A stretch of DNA of 12,713 bases from Coriobacteriia bacterium (GTDB lineage: Bacteria; Actinomycetota; Coriobacteriia; Anaerosomatales; PALSA-660). Every line of letters begins with the position of its first letter. Position 1 is the stretch's first letter. Shown one piece after another: positions 12,233 through 12,713 of the stretch. The notes beneath the pieces are model-generated. The model made no database searches. It had not been told where the DNA came from and saw only the letters and a list, made by a program, of their open reading frames with translations. The translations under genes and the position numbers were made by a program. The DNA lies in contig PKWR01000007.1 of NCBI GenBank assembly GCA_003133285.1, positions 1 to 12,713 of the forward strand. Direction: 5' to 3'.

Positions 12233-12713
12233 ATGACCATCGCAGCGCGCGCCATCAAGTTCGGTGACGACATCAACACCGACTACATCATCTCCGGCAA
12301 GCACAAGTTCAAGTCGAACGACATGGTGGCCATGGCGGTCCATGCCATGGAGGACGTCGACCCGCACTACTACGAGAAGGCCAAGCCGGAGGGTGCCTTC
12401 CTCGTGGCCGGCAGCAACTTCGGCATGGGCTCGAGCCGGGAGCAGGCGCCGCTCGTTCTCATCCACTCCAACACGAAGGCGGTGCTCGCCAAGAGCTTCG
12501 CGCGCATCTTCTACCGCAACGCGATCAACACCGGACTACCGGTCGTCGAGTGCGACACCGACCTCATCGACGACGGTGACGAGCTCACGCTCGACCTCGA
12601 GACCGGGGTGCTGCGCGACGTGACGAAGGGGATCGAGATCCCGTTCCCGCCGTTGCCGCCGGTGATGGCTCAGCTGCTCGCGGACGGCGGCCTCGTGGAG
12701 CACTTCCGCAAGC
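12233..12713 (+). CDS. 3-isopropylmalate dehydratase/homoaconitase-type small subunit (LeuD/HacB family), 3'-partial
   Basis: 160 residues are visible from ATG 12233; no stop is reached, but family members are about 160-170 aa, so only a few residues should be missing. It is the swivel-domain subunit that completes the active site of the large subunit encoded just upstream. Motifs: KFGDDINTDYIISG at residues 9-22, GSNFGMGSSREQAP at 60-73 with the substrate-binding Ser-Ser-Arg at 67-69, and AKSFARIFYRNAINTGLPVVE. The family usually has FGCGSSRE; here Met65 replaces the Cys. The substrate loop after IISG reads KHKFKSND, which differs from the loops I recall for characterised archaeal homoaconitase (YLRT) and isopropylmalate isomerase (YLV-type), so the substrate stays open. 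The start overlaps nothing but lies two bases after the large-subunit stop. Confidence 0.9.
   Translation, partial: MTIAARAIKFGDDINTDYIISGKHKFKSNDMVAMAVHAMEDVDPHYYEKAKPEGAFLVAGSNFGMGSSREQAPLVLIHSNTKAVLAKSFARIFYRNAINTGLPVVECDTDLIDDGDELTLDLETGVLRDVTKGIEIPFPPLPPVMAQLLADGGLVEHFRK

Overview
This is a high-GC bacterial window with GTG starts, little intergenic DNA and GC-rich wobble positions. The gene content would suit a high-GC anaerobic actinobacterium such as a member of the Coriobacteriia. That is a guess from style and gene families: there is no rRNA or other marker gene here. All four genes that can be supported lie on the plus strand, and the long minus-strand ORFs are composition shadows.

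Region 1 (1-9555) is the 3' part of one giant gene. It is open at the left edge, so the start codon and any signal peptide lie outside the window. It encodes at least 3184 residues of a modular, almost Cys-free, beta-rich protein, most likely secreted or exposed on the surface. Visible modules are three glycine-rich domains, about 25 OmpL47-type/Ig-like repeats of 81-103 aa, four copies of a second repeat type ('B module', 101-105 aa), and an 88-aa C-terminal domain without a sortase motif or membrane anchor. The repeats have a hidden order. Short-loop (S) repeats are always followed by a long-loop (L) repeat, every B module follows an S-L pair, and five consecutive modules (409-2889) reappear as the next five (2890-4317). 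The first copy carries two extra glycine-rich domains spliced into one repeat.

Region 2 (9556-9702) is intergenic. It holds a strong hairpin, probably the terminator of the giant gene, a weak promoter candidate, a GC-rich leader hairpin and a very good ribosome binding site.

Region 3 (9703-12713) is a tight three-gene biosynthetic cluster: a NifV/homocitrate-synthase-type enzyme of the DRE-TIM family, a LeuC/HacA-type aconitase-family large subunit, and the matching LeuD/HacB-type small subunit, which is cut by the right edge a few residues from its expected end. Together they would condense acetyl-CoA with a 2-oxo acid and then isomerise the resulting tertiary alcohol. This is the logic of leucine synthesis, of homocitrate/homoaconitate pathways, and of the Re-citrate synthase/aconitase-like route of some anaerobes. 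The sequence favours a homocitrate- or citrate-type synthase over true LeuA, but does not settle the substrate. The next gene, outside the window, would probably decide.
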